A stretch of 64,000 nt of DNA from Arenimonas soli (GTDB lineage: Bacteria; Pseudomonadota; Gammaproteobacteria; Xanthomonadales; Xanthomonadaceae): contig NZ_BMKC01000003.1 in NCBI RefSeq assembly GCF_014643775.1, positions 310,350 to 374,349 of the forward strand. The letters run 5' to 3'. The position numbers and the translations under genes are program-made. Of this stretch, positions 1 to 10,084 are shown in pieces. The stretch's first letter is position 1; every line of letters begins with the position of its first letter. A model generated the notes under the pieces. The model worked only from the letters and a program-made list of their open reading frames with translations. It searched no databases and was not told where the DNA came from.

Positions 1-1
1 C

Positions 2-868
2 AAGGAGCTGGGCATCCTGACCGTGGCGGTCATCACCAAGCCGTTCCCGTTCGAGGGCCGCCGGCGCATGCAGGTTGCCCTGAAGGGCATCGAGGAGCTC
101 AGCCACCACTGCGACTCCCTGATCACCATCCCCAACGAGAAGCTGATCACCGTGCTTGGCCGCCAGGCGACCATGGTGCAGGCCTTCCGTGCCGCCAACG
201 ATGTGCTGCTGGGCGCCGTGAAGGGCATCGCCGACCTGATCGTCAGCCCGGGCCTGATCAACGTCGACTTCGCCGACGTGCGCACCGTCATGTCCGAAAT
301 GGGCCTGGCGATGATGGGCACCGGCGTGGCCCGCGGCGACGACCGCGCCCAGGCCGCCGCCGAGGCCGCCATCTCCAACCCGCTGCTCGACGAGGTCAAC
401 CTCTCGGGCGCCAACGGCGTGCTGGTCAACATCACGGCCGGCCCGGACTTCACCATGGCCGAGTTCGACGAGATCGGCCGCACCATCGAGGAGTTCTCGT
501 CCGAGGACGCCACCGTGGTCATCGGCACCTCGCTGGACCCGGACATGCAGGACGAGGTGCGGGTGACGGTGGTGGCCACCGGCCTCAACCGCGGCGTCGT
601 GCGCCAGCCGGTCCGGACCCCGGAACGCGAGGTCCAGCGGGCCCCGGTGAAGCTGGTGCGCAACGCCACGACCGGCCTGGTCGACGACGTCGCCACCGCC
701 CAGGCCAATGGCACCGCGATGCCGGGCGCCAACCACCTGGGCCTGCGCGCCTCGGGCCGGACTTCGGCCAGCGAGCCGGCCTCCGGCACGGCCACGGCCC
801 TGGGCGAGCTGTCCAACGAGCACGCCTACCTGGACATCCCGGCCTTCCTGCGTCGCCAGGCCGACTAA
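2..868 (+). CDS. ftsZ: Cell division GTPase FtsZ (5'-truncated)
   Basis: This is the C-terminal roughly 288 residues of FtsZ, the tubulin-like GTPase that forms the division ring at midcell. The reading frame is open from base 2, so the N-terminal GTP-binding part with the tubulin signature lies outside the window. The visible part starts in the conserved [15 protein letters not shown] stretch and continues through the second (GTPase-activating) domain, including NPLLDE. A poorly conserved linker follows, and the protein ends with the C-terminal peptide [13 protein letters not shown], which in this family binds FtsA and ZipA. A cluster of hairpins separates it from lpxC, the usual last gene of the dcw cluster. 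Confidence 0.97.
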   Translation, partial: KELGILTVAVITKPFPFEGRRRMQVALKGIEELSHHCDSLITIPNEKLITVLGRQATMVQAFRAANDVLLGAVKGIADLIVSPGLINVDFADVRTVMSEMGLAMMGTGVARGDDRAQAAAEAAISNPLLDEVNLSGANGVLVNITAGPDFTMAEFDEIGRTIEEFSSEDATVVIGTSLDPDMQDEVRVTVVATGLNRGVVRQPVRTPEREVQRAPVKLVRNATTGLVDDVATAQANGTAMPGANHLGLRASGRTSASEPASGTATALGELSNEHAYLDIPAFLRRQAD

Positions 869-877
869 GCGTGAAAG

Positions 878-898
878 GGCCGCCCTGGAAGGGCGGCC
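878..898 (+). terminator. Hairpin just after ftsZ
   Basis: A perfect 8-bp stem (GGCCGCCC/GGGCGGCC) with a 5-nt loop begins 9 bases after the ftsZ stop codon. No U-run follows it. It is the first of three GC-rich hairpins in this 247-bp gap and may slow polymerase or protect the ftsZ mRNA 3' end rather than terminate alone. Confidence 0.45.
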
Positions 899-906
899 TG
901 GTGTGA

Positions 907-927
907 CCCGCGGGCCTGGCCCGCGGG
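907..927 (+). terminator. Second hairpin in ftsZ-lpxC gap
   Basis: A 9-bp perfect stem (CCCGCGGGC/GCCCGCGGG) closes a 3-nt loop. Again there is no T-tract. It sits between the first hairpin and the better terminator at 957-986. Confidence 0.35.
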
Positions 928-956
928 GCGTGTCCCCAGGGGGAGATGGAATCTTA

Positions 957-986
957 GGCCCGCCGGCCGGTCCGGCGGGCCCTTTT
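957..986 (+). terminator. Rho-independent terminator between ftsZ and lpxC
   Basis: A perfect 10-bp stem (GGCCCGCCGG/CCGGCGGGCC) with a 5-nt loop is followed by CTTTT. This is the most convincing intrinsic terminator of the three hairpins here and suggests that lpxC is transcribed mainly from its own promoter. Confidence 0.7.
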
Positions 987-1064
987 CCAGCCCCAAAAAC
1001 CTGAACTGGGTTGCAGAATCAATACAATTGTTTGAATGTTAGGTTTTCGTTTGTTCCTTGGTGT

Positions 1065-1072
1065 GCTATCGT
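1065..1072 (+). promoter_or_regulatory. Possible extended -10 promoter for lpxC
   Basis: TGC followed by TATCGT resembles an extended -10 element, about 44 bp before the lpxC start. No good -35 element is visible (TTTTCG at 17 bp spacing). The region around 1015-1060 is clearly AT-richer than the rest of the window, which fits a promoter after the ftsZ terminator. Confidence 0.3.
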
Positions 1073-1115
1073 CCTCGACGGTTTTGCGCGCTCCTGCCCC
1101 GGAGAACGCCTCAAG

Positions 1116-2027
1116 ATGATCAGACAACGCACTCTCAAGAATGTCATCCGCGCCACGGGTGTCGGTTTGCACAGCGGCGAAAAGGTCTACATGACCTTGC
1201 GACCGGCTGCGCCCGATACCGGCATCATTTTCCGGCGCGTGGACTTCGACCAGCCCGTGGAAATCCACGCCAAGGCCGAAAAGGTCGGCGACACCAGCCT
1301 GTGCACGGCGCTGGTGGAGGGCAACGTGCGGGTGATGACCATCGAGCACCTGCTGTCGGCCATGGCCGGCCTGGGCATCGACAACGCCTACGTGGACCTG
1401 TCCACGGCCGAGGTGCCGATCATGGACGGCTCGGCCGGTCCCTTCGTGTTCCTGCTGCAGTCGGCGGGCATCGAGGAACAGGACAAGGCCAAGCGCTTCA
1501 TCCGCATCCTCAAGCCGATCAAGGTCGAGGACGACGACAAGTGGGCCCGCTTCGAACCCTTCGAGGGTTTCAAGGTCGGCTTCACCATCGACTTCGCCCA
1601 CCCGATCTTCAACAAGGCGACCTCGAGCACCGAGATCGACTTCTCCACGACCTCCTTCGTCAAGGAAGTCAGCCGCGCCCGTACCTTCGGCTTCATGAAG
1701 GACATCGAGTTCCTGCGCGAGCGCAACCTGGCCCTGGGCGGTTCGATGGACAACGCCATCGTGCTCGACGACTACCGCGTGCTCAACGACGACGGCCTGC
1801 GCTACGAGGACGAGTTCGTGAAGCACAAGATCCTGGACGCCATCGGCGACCTGTACCTGCTGGGCCACAGCCTGATCGGCGCCTTCTACGGCTACAAGTC
1901 CGGCCACGCGCTCAACAACCAGCTGCTGCGCACCCTGCTGGCCGATACCTCGGCCTGGGAAGAGGTGACCTTCGAGGACCCGGCCCTGGCGCCGATCTCG
2001 TATGCCCATCCAGCGCAGGCGGTTTGA
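1116..2027 (+). CDS. lpxC: UDP-3-O-acyl-N-acetylglucosamine deacetylase LpxC
   Basis: LpxC is the cytosolic zinc enzyme that removes the acetyl group from UDP-3-O-acyl-GlcNAc, the committed step of lipid A synthesis. The 303-residue product has normal family length. It starts [21 protein letters not shown]. Zinc-ligand motifs are visible: [14 protein letters not shown] with His78, and [15 protein letters not shown] near residue 237, which supplies the second His, the Asp and the catalytic His. The ATG at 1116 gives the canonical N-terminus; an in-frame open stretch extends upstream but encodes nothing conserved. Its position directly after ftsZ is standard for gammaproteobacteria. Confidence 0.97.
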   Translation: MIRQRTLKNVIRATGVGLHSGEKVYMTLRPAAPDTGIIFRRVDFDQPVEIHAKAEKVGDTSLCTALVEGNVRVMTIEHLLSAMAGLGIDNAYVDLSTAEVPIMDGSAGPFVFLLQSAGIEEQDKAKRFIRILKPIKVEDDDKWARFEPFEGFKVGFTIDFAHPIFNKATSSTEIDFSTTSFVKEVSRARTFGFMKDIEFLRERNLALGGSMDNAIVLDDYRVLNDDGLRYEDEFVKHKILDAIGDLYLLGHSLIGAFYGYKSGHALNNQLLRTLLADTSAWEEVTFEDPALAPISYAHPAQAV

Positions 2028-2095
2028 GACCTGCGTCACACTCTTTAACGATCGTTTAACCGCAGGTTAACGACACGCCCCGCCTGCCGGGGGCA

Positions 2096-2587
2096 TCATG
2101 CCCCGTCGGTCTTGTCCCGGGGCGACTCAGCCAGCCGCAGAAGCTGGTCGCGCAGTCCCGGATCCGAAACCGACTGGGCGGTCGCCCGCAGTGAATCGCG
2201 GACGGCCTCGGAAAGTGGTCTCGGTGTTCCGGTCCCTGCGGGGATGGCGGGTTCCGGCGTTGCCACCTTCACCACCAGCGTCCTGGCCTTGAGCCCGGCC
2301 GCGGCCGCCGCGCCCAGCAGGGTGTCGGCATGCAGCCGCAGCTTGGCCTTCCAGACCGGGGCGCTGACCAGGAACACCAAGTTCTTGTCATCCACATTGG
2401 CCAGCTTGCATTGGCCGGCCAAGGTGGCGGGGAGACTCTGGCGTAACACGGGGTCGAGTTCGCCCAGCCAACGGGCGCGTTCGACCACGCTGGCAAGCCC
2501 GGTCCCGGACAGCGCCTCGAGGGCGCGCGGGGGCAGGCTGGTCGGTGGTGACGCGCCGCGGACGAAAGGTTTGAATGAATTCGACAT
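2096..2587 (-). CDS. dciA: DUF721 protein, DciA-like replicative helicase loader
   Basis: This 163-residue protein of the DUF721 family lies between lpxC and secA, the same place as Pseudomonas dciA. DciA is the ancestral bacterial loader of the DnaB helicase at replication origins. Visible are an N-terminal basic segment, then a KH-like domain with typical phrases such as WLGELDPVLRQSLPATLAGQ and KNLVFLVSAPVWKAKLR. The tail is variable. I chose the ATG at 2587 (MSNSFKPF); an in-frame ATG lies at 2599. The gene is divergent from the peptidase gene and their start codons overlap. Family assignment is good; the helicase-loading role is inferred from family and synteny. Confidence 0.82.
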   Translation of the reverse strand: MSNSFKPFVRGASPPTSLPPRALEALSGTGLASVVERARWLGELDPVLRQSLPATLAGQCKLANVDDKNLVFLVSAPVWKAKLRLHADTLLGAAAAAGLKARTLVVKVATPEPAIPAGTGTPRPLSEAVRDSLRATAQSVSDPGLRDQLLRLAESPRDKTDGA

Positions 2588-3500
2588 GATGAATGTCATC
2601 ATCGCAGCAAATTTCCTCCGGTCGCCAAAAAAACTGGCGTTCGACCGCCCGAAGGTCGCCGCCACCGCCCTTGGCAGCATCGCCATGGTGCTGGGACTGG
2701 CCTTCACGGCCGGTTTCCTCACCCGCGGCGCCGACGGCGCAGCCCGGGCCGAAATCGCCCGCCTGCAGGCCGAGTTCGACCAGCAGGCGCTGGAGCTGGC
2801 CCAGGCCCGCGACGAAGCCCAGCTTGAAGTGAACGCCATCGCCGCCCGCGTCGGCGAGCTCCAGGCCCAGGCCAATCGCCTCAACGCCCTGGGCGACCGC
2901 CTGACCCAGGTCGGCAAGCTCAAGGACGGCGAGTTCAATTTCTCCGACCTGCCCGGCCAGGGTGGTTCGGAATCGGCCGAAGACGTGCCGTCCATGGAGC
3001 TGCTGGGCAGCCTGGACGCCCTCGAGGCCCAGTTCGCCCATTCGGGCCGCCAGCTGTCGGTGCTCGAATCCATGCTGTTCAACCAGCAGGTGGAAAGCCA
3101 GGCCACCCCGCACCGCATGCCGGCGCCGGGCTACATCTCCTCCCGCTACGGCAGCCGCAACGACCCCTTCGGTCGCGGCCGCGCCCACCACGCGGGCATC
3201 GACATCGACGCCAATGCCGGCGACCCGGTCAGCGCCGCCGCCGAGGGCGTGGTCAGCTTCGCGGGCTGGCGCAATGGCTACGGCAACGTCGTCGAAATCG
3301 ACCATGGCAACGGCTACAAAACCCGCTACGCCCACAACCAGGTGAACCTGGTGAAGGCCGGCGACGTCGTGCGCGCCGACCAGCAGATCGCGAAGGTCGG
3401 GTCCACGGGCCGTTCCACCGGCTCGCACCTGCATTTCGAGGTGACGCTCAACGGCCGCCAGGTGAACCCGCGCAACTATCTGGACCGGGCCCGCGGTTGA
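2586..3500 (+). CDS. M23 family metallopeptidase with N-terminal membrane anchor
   Basis: About 304 residues. A short basic segment is followed by one membrane helix around residues 22-42, a coiled-coil region up to about residue 105, and a C-terminal LytM/M23 peptidase domain. The zinc and catalytic motifs are intact: HHAGIDID (HxxxD) and HLHFE (HxH), inside the usual lysostaphin-like fold with GYGNVVEIDHGNGY. Such proteins act in the periplasm on peptidoglycan, either as endopeptidases or as amidase activators of the EnvC/NlpD type; the intact motifs favour an active peptidase. The start is uncertain: ATG at 2586 or 2589, with a TTG at 2571 closer to an AAAGG. An M23 gene between dciA and secA is common in Lysobacterales. 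Confidence 0.88.
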   Translation: MMNVIIAANFLRSPKKLAFDRPKVAATALGSIAMVLGLAFTAGFLTRGADGAARAEIARLQAEFDQQALELAQARDEAQLEVNAIAARVGELQAQANRLNALGDRLTQVGKLKDGEFNFSDLPGQGGSESAEDVPSMELLGSLDALEAQFAHSGRQLSVLESMLFNQQVESQATPHRMPAPGYISSRYGSRNDPFGRGRAHHAGIDIDANAGDPVSAAAEGVVSFAGWRNGYGNVVEIDHGNGYKTRYAHNQVNLVKAGDVVRADQQIAKVGSTGRSTGSHLHFEVTLNGRQVNPRNYLDRARG

Positions 3501-3506
3501 GGTCCC

Positions 3507-3529
3507 GGCGGGGGCTTGATACCCCCGCC
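3507..3529 (+). terminator. GC-rich hairpin after the M23 peptidase gene
   Basis: A perfect 8-bp stem (GGCGGGGG/CCCCCGCC) with a 7-nt loop begins 6 bases after the stop codon. No T-tract follows, so termination is possible but unproven. Confidence 0.4.
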
Positions 3530-3631
3530 CCCGTCCCCACGTTAGACTAGACGGCCGCGACGCCCCTCCCGGGCTGCCGCGGCCTTCTTTTTTCCGCGTG
3601 AGCGCCCCGCGCTCCCCAACCGGCTTTCCCA

Positions 3632-6373
<2,742 letters not shown>

Positions 6374-6382
6374 CCCCGGCGC

Positions 6383-7333
6383 ATGCCCGGCGACCGACCT
6401 AAACCCGTGCACGTGGTCGCGGCCGTCCTCCGGGACGCCCGCGGCCGCATCCTCCTGGCCCGGCGCACCGCCGGGCGCGACCTGGCCGGCGCCTGGGAAT
6501 TCCCCGGCGGCAAGGTCGAGCCGGGCGAAAGCCCGCGCGAGGCCCTGGACCGCGAACTGCACGAAGAGCTGGGCATCCGGGTCCTGGACGCCGTGCCCCT
6601 GGTGGCCGTGCCCCAGGCCTACCCGGACAAGCGCATCGTGCTGGACGTCTACACGGTCGATTCCTACGACGGCACGCCGCGCGGTCGCGAACGCCAGGCC
6701 CTGGCCTGGTCGCCGCTGGACAAGCTGCGCGGCTACCCCATGCCTCCCGCCGACCGGCCGGTGGTGTCGGTGCTTACCCGGCCCCCGCGCTACCTGATCA
6801 GCCCCGAGTCCCTGCAGCCCGCCGCCTGGCTGGCCCAACTGGACAAGGCCCTGGCCGCCGGTGCCCGGCGCGTGCAATTGCGCGCGCGCGGCATGGGCGC
6901 CCAGGCCCTGGCCAACCTGGCCATGGACGCCCGCACCCGCTGCCACGCCGCCGGCGCCGAGCTGCTGGTGAACGGCGAGGCCGGCCTGGCCGCCGACCTG
7001 GGCCTTGGCCTGCACCTGCCGGCGCGCCAGCTGATGGCGCTGTCAGCCCGGCCGCTGCCGGAGGGCCAGACGGTGGCCGCTTCCTGCCATGACGCCGACG
7101 AACTGGCCCAGGCCGAGGTCCTGGGCCTGGATTTCGCGGTGCTGGGGCCGGTGCGCGCCACCGAAAGCCATCCCGGGGCCCCCGCCATGGGCTGGGAGCA
7201 CTTCTCCCGCCTGCGTGAGGCGGTTTCGCTGCCGATCTATGCCTTGGGCGGCCTGCGCCCCGCCGACGTCGCCACGGCGCGCCGGCACGGCGGGCAGGGC
7301 GTGGCCGGCATCCGGGCGTTCTGGCCCAAGTAG
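6383..7333 (+). CDS. mutT: Nudix (MutT) hydrolase fused to a degenerate ThiE/TenI-like domain
   Basis: This 316-residue protein joins two domains. Residues about 8-130 are a Nudix hydrolase with a complete Nudix box (GGKVEPGESPREA, then REL.EELGI), like MutT, which hydrolyses 8-oxo-dGTP and protects DNA from oxidised nucleotides. Residues about 145-310 resemble thiamine phosphate synthase/TenI. Key ThiE features look altered: the QLR-x-K motif reads QLRAR, the Asn-Asp of the Mg site reads Asn-Gly (LLVNGEA), and HLGQ-x-D reads HLPARQ. I therefore expect no normal thiamine phosphate synthase activity. This fusion is widespread in gammaproteobacteria, usually right after secA. Confidence 0.9.
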   Translation: MPGDRPKPVHVVAAVLRDARGRILLARRTAGRDLAGAWEFPGGKVEPGESPREALDRELHEELGIRVLDAVPLVAVPQAYPDKRIVLDVYTVDSYDGTPRGRERQALAWSPLDKLRGYPMPPADRPVVSVLTRPPRYLISPESLQPAAWLAQLDKALAAGARRVQLRARGMGAQALANLAMDARTRCHAAGAELLVNGEAGLAADLGLGLHLPARQLMALSARPLPEGQTVAASCHDADELAQAEVLGLDFAVLGPVRATESHPGAPAMGWEHFSRLREAVSLPIYALGGLRPADVATARRHGGQGVAGIRAFWPK

Positions 7334-7340
7334 GGGCGCG

Positions 7341-7949
7341 TCAGCCAGCCAGGCCCAGGTACCGGGCATGCAGCCGCCGCACCGCGGCTTCCAGGTCCGC
7401 CAGCGACCCGTCATTGACCACCACGTCGTCCGCCATCGCCAGCCGCTGCGCGCGTGTCGCCTGGGCGGCCACCATGCCTGCCGCCAGGGCGGCATCGACG
7501 CCGTCGCGGGCCTGCAGGCGGGCCAGTTGCACGGCTTCGGGCACGTTCACCACCAGGATGCGCTGCAGCCAGGGGTAGGCGGCCCGGCCGCCACCTTCGG
7601 CCAGCAGCGGGATCGCGACCACGGCGTAAGGCCCCGGCGCCGCCGCGCAGGCCTCGTGCAGCCAGGCGCGGATGGGCGGGTGCAGCAGGGCTTCGAGGTC
7701 GGCGCGGGCGGCGGGGTCGGCGAAGACCCGCCGGCGCATCGCGGCACGGTCCAGGCGACCGTCATTGCCGATGGCGTCCGGGCCGAAGCGCCGGACCACG
7801 GCCGCCAGGGCCGGCTGCCCGGGCTCGACCACGGCGCGCGCGGCGATGTCGGCATCCACCACGGGCACGCCCAGGGATTCAAAGGCATGGGTGGCGGCCG
7901 ACTTGCCCGAGGCCACGCCGCCCGTCACCGCCACCAGGAAGCCGGCCAT
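7341..7949 (-). CDS. coaE: Dephospho-CoA kinase CoaE
   Basis: This enzyme carries out the last step of coenzyme A synthesis, phosphorylating the 3'-hydroxyl of dephospho-CoA with ATP. The 202-residue protein has normal length and a P-loop near the N-terminus (TGGVASGKSA). The conserved ADIAARAVVEPG segment follows, then a lid region and PLLAEGG. It starts 4 bp after the pilD stop codon and is probably the last gene of a pilB-pilC-pilD-coaE operon, a conserved arrangement in Pseudomonas and Xanthomonas. Confidence 0.96.
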   Translation of the reverse strand: MAGFLVAVTGGVASGKSAATHAFESLGVPVVDADIAARAVVEPGQPALAAVVRRFGPDAIGNDGRLDRAAMRRRVFADPAARADLEALLHPPIRAWLHEACAAAPGPYAVVAIPLLAEGGGRAAYPWLQRILVVNVPEAVQLARLQARDGVDAALAAGMVAAQATRAQRLAMADDVVVNDGSLADLEAAVRRLHARYLGLAG

Positions 7950-7953
7950 CGGC

Positions 7954-8820
7954 TCAGTTCAGGCCGCTGAAGTCGCGATAGGCCTGCAGCAGCTGCGGCC
8001 CCCACATCAGCTGCACCCAGCCGGCCGCGGCCAGGTAGGGGCCGAAGGGAATGGGTGTGGCGCGGTCGCTCCCGCGCAGGCCGATCCACAGGCTGCCGAC
8101 GATGGCGCCGATGAAGGACGACATCAGCACGATCGGCAGGATGCCCGCCACGCCGCACCAGGCGCCCAGGGCGGCCAGCAGCTTGAAGTCGCCGTGGCCC
8201 ATGCCTTCCTTGCCGGTCAGCAGCTTGAAGGCCCAGTACACGCTCCACAGGCTGAGGTAGCCCGCCAGGGCGCCGAAGATGGCCTGCACCGGCGATACGA
8301 ACAGCGTCATCGTCGACAGGCCCAGGCCGATCCACAGCAGGGGGTAGGTCAGTTGGTCGGGCAGCAGCGTGGTGCGCAGGTCGATGCCCGACATCGCCAC
8401 CAGCAGGCCGGTGAACACGAGCGCGGCCAGGCCTTCGGCGCCGACGCCGAAGCGCCAGATGCAGGCGGCGAACAGCAGGCCGGTGGCCAGTTCGACAAGG
8501 GGGTACTGCCAGGAAATCGGGCTGCCGCAGCCGCGGCACTTGCCGCGCAGCAGCAGGAAGCTGACGACCGGGATGTTTTCCCAGGGCGCCAGCTTGTGGC
8601 CGCACTTGGGGCAGGCCGAACGCTGCACCACGATGCCGGGCGGGGCCGGTTCGTACTGTTCGGGTTGTTCGAGGATCTCGCGGCTGTCCCTTCGCCACTG
8701 CCATTCCAGCCGGGGTGGCAGGCGCAGGATCACGACGTTCAGGAAGCTGCCCACCAGCATGCCGAAGGCAAGCGCGACGGCGGCCGAAAGGGCCGCCGAG
8801 GCCAGGAGCGCGTCGAACAT
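7954..8820 (-). CDS. pilD: Type IV prepilin peptidase/N-methyltransferase PilD
   Basis: PilD is an inner-membrane aspartic protease that removes prepilin leader peptides and methylates the new N-terminal Phe. It has 288 residues, counted from ATG at 8820. Two CxxC pairs (Cys70/73 and Cys95/98) form the zinc motif of the cytosolic loop. The catalytic aspartates are in SGIDLRTTLLPD and GMGHGDFKLLAALGAW. Hydrophobic helices fill most of the rest. It would process the two prepilins encoded at 22.8-23.7 kb and probably type II secretion pseudopilins. Confidence 0.97.
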   Translation of the reverse strand: MFDALLASAALSAAVALAFGMLVGSFLNVVILRLPPRLEWQWRRDSREILEQPEQYEPAPPGIVVQRSACPKCGHKLAPWENIPVVSFLLLRGKCRGCGSPISWQYPLVELATGLLFAACIWRFGVGAEGLAALVFTGLLVAMSGIDLRTTLLPDQLTYPLLWIGLGLSTMTLFVSPVQAIFGALAGYLSLWSVYWAFKLLTGKEGMGHGDFKLLAALGAWCGVAGILPIVLMSSFIGAIVGSLWIGLRGSDRATPIPFGPYLAAAGWVQLMWGPQLLQAYRDFSGLN

Positions 8821-8827
8821 CCGGGGC

Positions 8828-10081
8828 TCAGCCCGCCGTGGCGGCGAGCTTGAAGATCGGCAGGTACATGCCAACCACCATGCCACCGACCAGCACGCCG
8901 ATGACCACCATGATGAAGGGCTCGATCAGGCTGGCCAGGGCGTCCACGGAGTTGTTGACTTCCTGTTCGTAGAATTCGGCCACCTTGAGCAGCATGGTGT
9001 CCAGGGCGCCGGCCTCTTCGCCGATGGCGGTCATCTGCACCACCATGTGCGGGAAGATGCCGACCTGCTTCATGGCCACGTTGAGCTGGTAGCCGACCGA
9101 AACGTCTTCGCGGATGCGCTTGACCGCGTCGTTGTAGACGATCGAGCCGGTGGCGCCGGCCACCGTTTCCAGCGCTTCGACCAGCGGCACGCCGGCCTTG
9201 AAGGTCAGGGCCAGGGTGCGGGCGTAGCGGGCGATGGCCGACTGGTGGAGGATCTGTCCGATGACGGGCAGCTTAAGCAGCAGCCGGTCCATGCCGCGCT
9301 GCATCGCTTCCGAGCGTTTGTACGCGAACAGGAAACCCACGATCGAGCCGACGGTGATCAGCAGGATGGCCCACCACCACTGGGTCATGAACCGCGAAGC
9401 GTTGACGATCATCTGGGTGAAGGCGGGCAGGTCGGCGCCAAAGCCCTGGAAGACCGCCTCGAACTGCGGCACCACGTAGATCAGCAGGATGGAGCTGACC
9501 AGGATGGCCACGGCCATGACCGCCGCCGGGTAGAACAGGGCCTTCTTGATCTTGCCCTTCAGGGCTTCGGTGCGTTCCTTGTACGTGGCCACGGTGTCGA
9601 GCACCGTGTCGAGCACGCCGGCGCTTTCGCCGGCCCGGGTGAGGTTGCGGAACAGCAGGTCGAACTGCACCGGATGCCGGGCCATCGCCTCGCTGAGCGA
9701 GCTGCCGCCGGCGATGTTGTCGCGGATGTCGGTGAGCATGTTGCTCATCCGCGGATTCTTCTGGCCGGTGGAAAGGATCTCGAAGCTCTGCACCATCGGC
9801 ACGCCCGACTGCAGCATGGTGGCGATCTGGCGGCTGAACACCGCGATGTCCTGGGCCGAGATGGCCTTGCCCGATGCGCCGAACAGCGGCTTGGACTTGG
9901 TCTTCACCACCGTCGGGCTGATGCCCTGCTTCCTGAGCTCGGCGCGCAACAGGTTGGCATTCTTGGACGTGGTTTCGCCCTTCATCTTGACGCCGCGTTT
10001 GTCCGTTCCCTCCCAGACGAATTGCTGCATCTCGGAGGTACGCGTCGCGGGGGCTTTCGCTTTCGCAGCGGTGGTCGCCAT
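8828..10081 (-). CDS. pilC: Type IV pilus inner-membrane platform protein PilC
   Basis: PilC is the polytopic platform protein on which the PilB and PilT ATPases act during pilus extension and retraction. The 417-residue product has the usual duplicated GspF domain: one copy around residues 85-205 with the phrase FSRQIATMLQSGVPMVQSFEIL, the other around 285-405 with YARTLALTFKAGVPLVEALETVAGATG. Three membrane helices are visible (about residues 185-205, 225-255 and 390-410). It lies 3 bp after pilB in the same operon. In many Lysobacterales one or more pilin genes lie between pilB and pilC, but here there is none. Confidence 0.97.
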   Translation of the reverse strand: MATTAAKAKAPATRTSEMQQFVWEGTDKRGVKMKGETTSKNANLLRAELRKQGISPTVVKTKSKPLFGASGKAISAQDIAVFSRQIATMLQSGVPMVQSFEILSTGQKNPRMSNMLTDIRDNIAGGSSLSEAMARHPVQFDLLFRNLTRAGESAGVLDTVLDTVATYKERTEALKGKIKKALFYPAAVMAVAILVSSILLIYVVPQFEAVFQGFGADLPAFTQMIVNASRFMTQWWWAILLITVGSIVGFLFAYKRSEAMQRGMDRLLLKLPVIGQILHQSAIARYARTLALTFKAGVPLVEALETVAGATGSIVYNDAVKRIREDVSVGYQLNVAMKQVGIFPHMVVQMTAIGEEAGALDTMLLKVAEFYEQEVNNSVDALASLIEPFIMVVIGVLVGGMVVGMYLPIFKLAATAG

Positions 10082-10084
10082 GGC

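Noticed and set aside
2050-2072. GTTTAACC-GCA-GGTTAAC dyad downstream of lpxC
   Set aside because: The arms contain a bulge and no T-run follows; possibly a weak terminator but not enough to call.
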